From assembly GCF_022867805.1 (NCBI RefSeq), contig NZ_JALIFO010000007.1:1-64000 (forward strand): a stretch of 64,000 nucleotides of DNA, read 5' to 3'. The notes below the pieces were generated by a model. That model did no database searches and was not told the origin of the DNA. It saw only the letters and a list, made by a program, of their open reading frames with translations. Each line of letters begins with the position of its first letter. The stretch's first letter is position 1. The stretch comes from Cuneatibacter sp. NSJ-177 (lineage in GTDB: Bacteria; Bacillota; Clostridia; Lachnospirales; Lachnospiraceae). Both the position numbers and the translations under genes were made by a program. Shown in pieces: positions 61,348 through 64,000 of the stretch.

Positions 61348-62025
61348 ATGAACATTTCGTTTTTAACAAAAACCGTCTTATTCCGCGGAATCGAGGCGGA
61401 TGAATTGGAGACACTTTTGGACTGTCTGAAAGCAGAGCGGAAAGTCTATGGAAAAGGGGAGACCGTCTATCACGCAGGCGATTCGGTTCAGGCCCTGGGC
61501 ATGGTGCTGGCCGGAAGCGTCCGCATTGAAAGCGACGATGTCTGGGGAAACAAAAGCATTTTGGACCAGATCGGACCCGGACAAGTTTTTGCCGAAACCT
61601 ATGCCTGTATCCCCAGCGAACCTTTGATGGTCAGCGTGATCGCCGCCGGAGATGCGGAAATTTTATTTCTCAATACCGGGAGGATGCTCCACTCATGCTC
61701 CAGCGCCTGCCCGTTTCACAGCAAGCTGATCCGGAATCTGCTGGCGGTCTCCTCCCAGAAAAATCTGAATCTGTCCCGCCGGATCTTTCACACCTCATCC
61801 AAGTCCATCCGCGGGAGGCTGCTGTCCTATCTCTCTTTCCAGGCCGCGCGGCAAGGCAGTTTTGAATTTTCCATCCCCTTTAACCGGCAGCAGTTAGCCG
61901 ACTACTTGAGCGTGGACCGCAGCGCCCTTTCCAATGAGCTGAGCCGGATGCAAAAAGATGGATTGCTGACGGTTGAGAAAAACCATTTTGTCTTGGAACA
62001 GGTGAATGAAGACTGGAAGGCCTGA
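61348..62025 (+). CDS. Crp/Fnr-family regulator of the hcp operon
   Basis: A 225-residue protein: an N-terminal cyclic-nucleotide-binding-type beta barrel (KVYGKGETVYHAGDSVQALGMVLAGSV) with no obvious FNR cysteine cluster but CSSACPF near 115-125, and a C-terminal winged helix (FNRQQLADYLSVDRSALSNELSRMQKDGLL). AAAGGAG is seven bases before ATG. Relatives beside hcp genes respond to NO or redox changes. The palindrome immediately upstream is its likely site. Confidence 0.9.
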   Translation: MNISFLTKTVLFRGIEADELETLLDCLKAERKVYGKGETVYHAGDSVQALGMVLAGSVRIESDDVWGNKSILDQIGPGQVFAETYACIPSEPLMVSVIAAGDAEILFLNTGRMLHSCSSACPFHSKLIRNLLAVSSQKNLNLSRRIFHTSSKSIRGRLLSYLSFQAARQGSFEFSIPFNRQQLADYLSVDRSALSNELSRMQKDGLLTVEKNHFVLEQVNEDWKA

Positions 62026-62111
62026 TCTGGCCGCTATCCTCTTTCCCCCATTCATCTCCAATTCGGACAGCGGATTTTTATGGCGGGAAGCAGGAATGTT
62101 GCAGATACTTT

Positions 62112-62140
62112 TTGACAACAAAATCGGAAACTGTTATCAT
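62112..62140 (+). promoter_or_regulatory. Promoter of the DUF1638-RACo operon
   Basis: TTGACA (62112-62117), a 17-nt spacer and TATCAT (62135-62140), 29 bp before the DUF1638 start codon. Confidence 0.78.
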
Positions 62141-62168
62141 TACAATCAAAACTAGGAAGGAGTTTACC

Positions 62169-62837
62169 ATGCCGGATACGATTATCCTTGGATGCCGGAC
62201 GCTGGAAAATGAATTGGGGAAAGCCCTGACCGAATGTTCCTGTGATTTTCCCGTCCGGTGGATTGAATCGGGCCTGCACAATGTGCCTCAGCGCCTGAGG
62301 CAGGTTCTGCAAGAAAACCTCGACCGTTGCCAAGGCTCACGCCGGGTGCTGATGGCGATGGGATATTGCGGAAATGCCATCGCCGGACTGAAAACCGGTG
62401 ATTTTCAGTTGGTTCTTCCCCGTGTGGATGATTGTATTTCCCTGCTTCTGGGCTCCTGTAAGGAACGTTTGAAGCTGACGAAAGACAACGGCACTTATTT
62501 TCTGACGGAAGGCTGGCTGAAAGGGGAGCAGAATATTTGGAAGGAATACCAACATACGATACAAAAATACGGGGAGGCAAGAGGACGGCGGATCTTTGAC
62601 GTCATGCTCGGCCATTACCGCTCTCTGGCGCTGCTTGACACTGGCTGCTATTCACTGGAAGACGCCGGGGAGGAGAGCAGAAAAATCGCGGATACGCTGG
62701 GGTTGCAGCATCAAATCCTGCCTGCCACTCTAGCTTACCTAAAAAAACTTCTGAACGGCCCTTGGCCCGAAGAAGAATTTTTGACCGTGCCTCCGAACAC
62801 GGAGATCAGTAACGCCGATTTAACCTTACCTTTGTAA
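62169..62837 (+). CDS. DUF1638 family protein
   Basis: A 222-residue soluble protein of the DUF1638 family: IILGCRTLENELGKAL, VLMAMGYCGNAIAGLKTGDFQLVLPRVDDCISLLLGS in pieces, KDNGTYFLTEGWLKG, and LDTGCYSL. These proteins occur next to corrinoid-dependent methyltransferase and RACo genes; biochemical function is unknown. The conserved Cys/His pattern hints at metal or corrinoid handling. AGGAAGGAG precedes ATG 62169. It lies 22 bp before the activase gene in one operon. Confidence 0.85.
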   Translation: MPDTIILGCRTLENELGKALTECSCDFPVRWIESGLHNVPQRLRQVLQENLDRCQGSRRVLMAMGYCGNAIAGLKTGDFQLVLPRVDDCISLLLGSCKERLKLTKDNGTYFLTEGWLKGEQNIWKEYQHTIQKYGEARGRRIFDVMLGHYRSLALLDTGCYSLEDAGEESRKIADTLGLQHQILPATLAYLKKLLNGPWPEEEFLTVPPNTEISNADLTLPL

Positions 62838-62859
62838 TATCCAATAAGGAGAAAAGCCT

Positions 62860-64000
62860 ATGACCACTCAATGGGAGGTACGTTTTCTGCCTTCCGGCAC
62901 AGCCGTGCAGGCAGCCGCCGGAACAACGCTCTTGGACGCGGCAAGGAAAGCCGGTCTTTCTCTGGACGCTCCCTGCGGCGGCCAGGGGACCTGCGGAAAA
63001 TGTGAGGTTCTCGTCAAAAATGGAACAACGCCCGGCAGATGGCGGGCCTGCCAATTTCCCGTCACGGAACCTCTGCTCGTGGAAATTCCGGATTCTGCGA
63101 TAAAAGCCAGCATTCTCACCGGCGGCGCAGCCGCAGACCTCTCTTTGGACCCGCCGGTCCGGAGTGTTTCTGCCGCAGTTGAACGCTGTCTCGCCGGTCA
63201 GGCTTCCTCCGACTGCCGCCGGGTACAGAATGCCCTGGGGAAAAGGACGCGGATTCCTTTAAGCGTCGCCAAAGACCTCTTCTCCAAGCTGGAGTTATCC
63301 GATTACCACCCCAACTTTGTTCTGTTTGAAGACACTCTCTTGGAACTGCGTCCAAATGACGGGCCGCTCTACGTTTTGGCCTGCGATATCGGAACCACCA
63401 CGGTGGTTTCCTATCTCCTGGATGCGAAAACGGGCCGTCAGCTGGCGGTCTCCAGCAAACAGAATCCTCAGGCATCCTATGGCGCCGACGTCATCAGCAG
63501 AGGGAACTATTCCTTATCCGACAAAGAAAACCGCCTGACCCGGCTGATCCAGGAGTGCATCGACGAACTCTGCGCGGAAAATTGCGGGAAAGCCGGAATA
63601 CAGCCGCGGGAAATCTACTTTGCCGCTCTGGCCGGCAATACCTGCATGCAGCACCTATACCTAGGAGTTTCTCCCGCCTCCCTTCTGCACGCGCCCTACA
63701 ATGCCACCGTGGATGACATGCAGGTGGAGCGCGCCTGCGATTTCGGGCTGCACATCCATCCGGAAGGGCGGCTGGCTTTTCTTCCTGCTATCGCCGGGTT
63801 TGTCGGAGCCGACACCGTGGGCGTCCTGCTCTCCCTCCCGCCCCATACTTTTGACGAATTGACATTGGTCCTGGATATTGGCACCAACGGAGAAATGGTC
63901 CTGGGAAAAGGCGGGACCCTTTTCACCTGCTCCACCGCCGCAGGCCCTGCTTTCGAGGGGGCAAAAATCGAATGCGGCATGCGCGGAGGGGTAGGGGCCA
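62860..64000 (+). CDS. RACo-type corrinoid-protein reductive activase, 5' part (runs off window)
   Basis: About 380 residues are visible. The N-terminal plant-type [2Fe-2S] ferredoxin domain has CGGQGTCGKCEV and Cys of WRACQF. A linker follows, then the ASKHA ATPase domain with the phosphate loop LACDIGTTTVVSYLLD, NPQASYGADVISR, AGNTCMQHL, and LVLDIGTNGEMVLG near the end. RACo reduces inactive Co(II) corrinoid proteins at the cost of ATP so they can work in methyl transfer. Start ATG 62860 follows AAGGAG. The 3' part and probable methyltransferase neighbours lie outside. Confidence 0.92.
   Translation, partial: MTTQWEVRFLPSGTAVQAAAGTTLLDAARKAGLSLDAPCGGQGTCGKCEVLVKNGTTPGRWRACQFPVTEPLLVEIPDSAIKASILTGGAAADLSLDPPVRSVSAAVERCLAGQASSDCRRVQNALGKRTRIPLSVAKDLFSKLELSDYHPNFVLFEDTLLELRPNDGPLYVLACDIGTTTVVSYLLDAKTGRQLAVSSKQNPQASYGADVISRGNYSLSDKENRLTRLIQECIDELCAENCGKAGIQPREIYFAALAGNTCMQHLYLGVSPASLLHAPYNATVDDMQVERACDFGLHIHPEGRLAFLPAIAGFVGADTVGVLLSLPPHTFDELTLVLDIGTNGEMVLGKGGTLFTCSTAAGPAFEGAKIECGMRGGVGA

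Overview
The window reads as chromosome of a low- to mid-GC anaerobic member of the Clostridia (Eubacteriales, probably Lachnospiraceae or a near relative). It has a ZTP-riboswitch-controlled formate-tetrahydrofolate ligase, a T-box-controlled seryl-tRNA synthetase, a hybrid-cluster protein, a molybdenum hydroxylase and a corrinoid-protein activase. A large Tn1549-like conjugative element carries a second, smaller mobile element.

Layout. 1-3.6 kb (minus strand): 5' end of fhs, a duplicated-domain lipoprotein, serS with T-box, and a small membrane protein. 3.66-45.86 kb: an integrative conjugative element (ICE) of about 42.2 kb inserted in the anticodon loop of a tRNA-Arg(CCT) gene. The 3' half of that tRNA lies at 3628-3669 and its 5' half at 45846-45888, sharing an 11-bp core. 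The ICE holds two excisionase-like proteins, a replication-type HTH protein, PcfB, a VirD4 coupling protein, Maff2, TrbL/VirB6, PrgI, VirB4, a C5-methyltransferase, an NlpC/P60 hydrolase, DUF4315/DUF4366, topoisomerase III, antirestriction proteins, a relaxase with MobC, and a tyrosine integrase. Its cargo (32.2-42.2 kb) is an AraC regulator, a Nik/Opp-type five-gene importer, two YbtP/YbtQ-like ABC half-transporters and a DtxR/MntR-like regulator, i.e. a metallophore-uptake cassette. A Tn4451-like integrative mobilizable element (7201-15156) splits the ICE coupling-protein gene. It carries a large serine recombinase, TnpV, TnpW, a MobQ relaxase, a primase-helicase and a ClbS/DfsB-like cargo gene. 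Near the right end of the ICE are a structured non-coding RNA resembling HEARO/omega-RNA and an intact tRNA-Arg(CCT) that can replace the disrupted one.

45.9-58.4 kb: a chromosomal catabolic locus. A three-subunit molybdenum hydroxylase operon (plus strand) converges on a minus-strand operon of histidine-ammonia-lyase-like genes and a sodium:solute symporter. A SARP-type (BTAD plus ATPase plus TPR) regulator diverges from the lyase operon. The lyase looks split into two complementary subunits, neither with a canonical Ala-Ser-Gly MIO triad. Both operons have the same promoter architecture: two TCGACG-like hexamers spaced 11 bp, then 9 nt, then a -10 box. This ties regulator, lyase and hydroxylase into one predicted regulon, and it is the part I consider most likely to be an undescribed system.

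58.4-64 kb: hcp, a cupin and an iron-sulfur protein (minus) diverge from a Crp/Fnr regulator, with a perfect palindrome at about -41.5 of the hcp-side promoter. A DUF1638 gene and the start of a RACo-type corrinoid activase follow and run off the window.

All family assignments come from reading the sequence; no database search was run.
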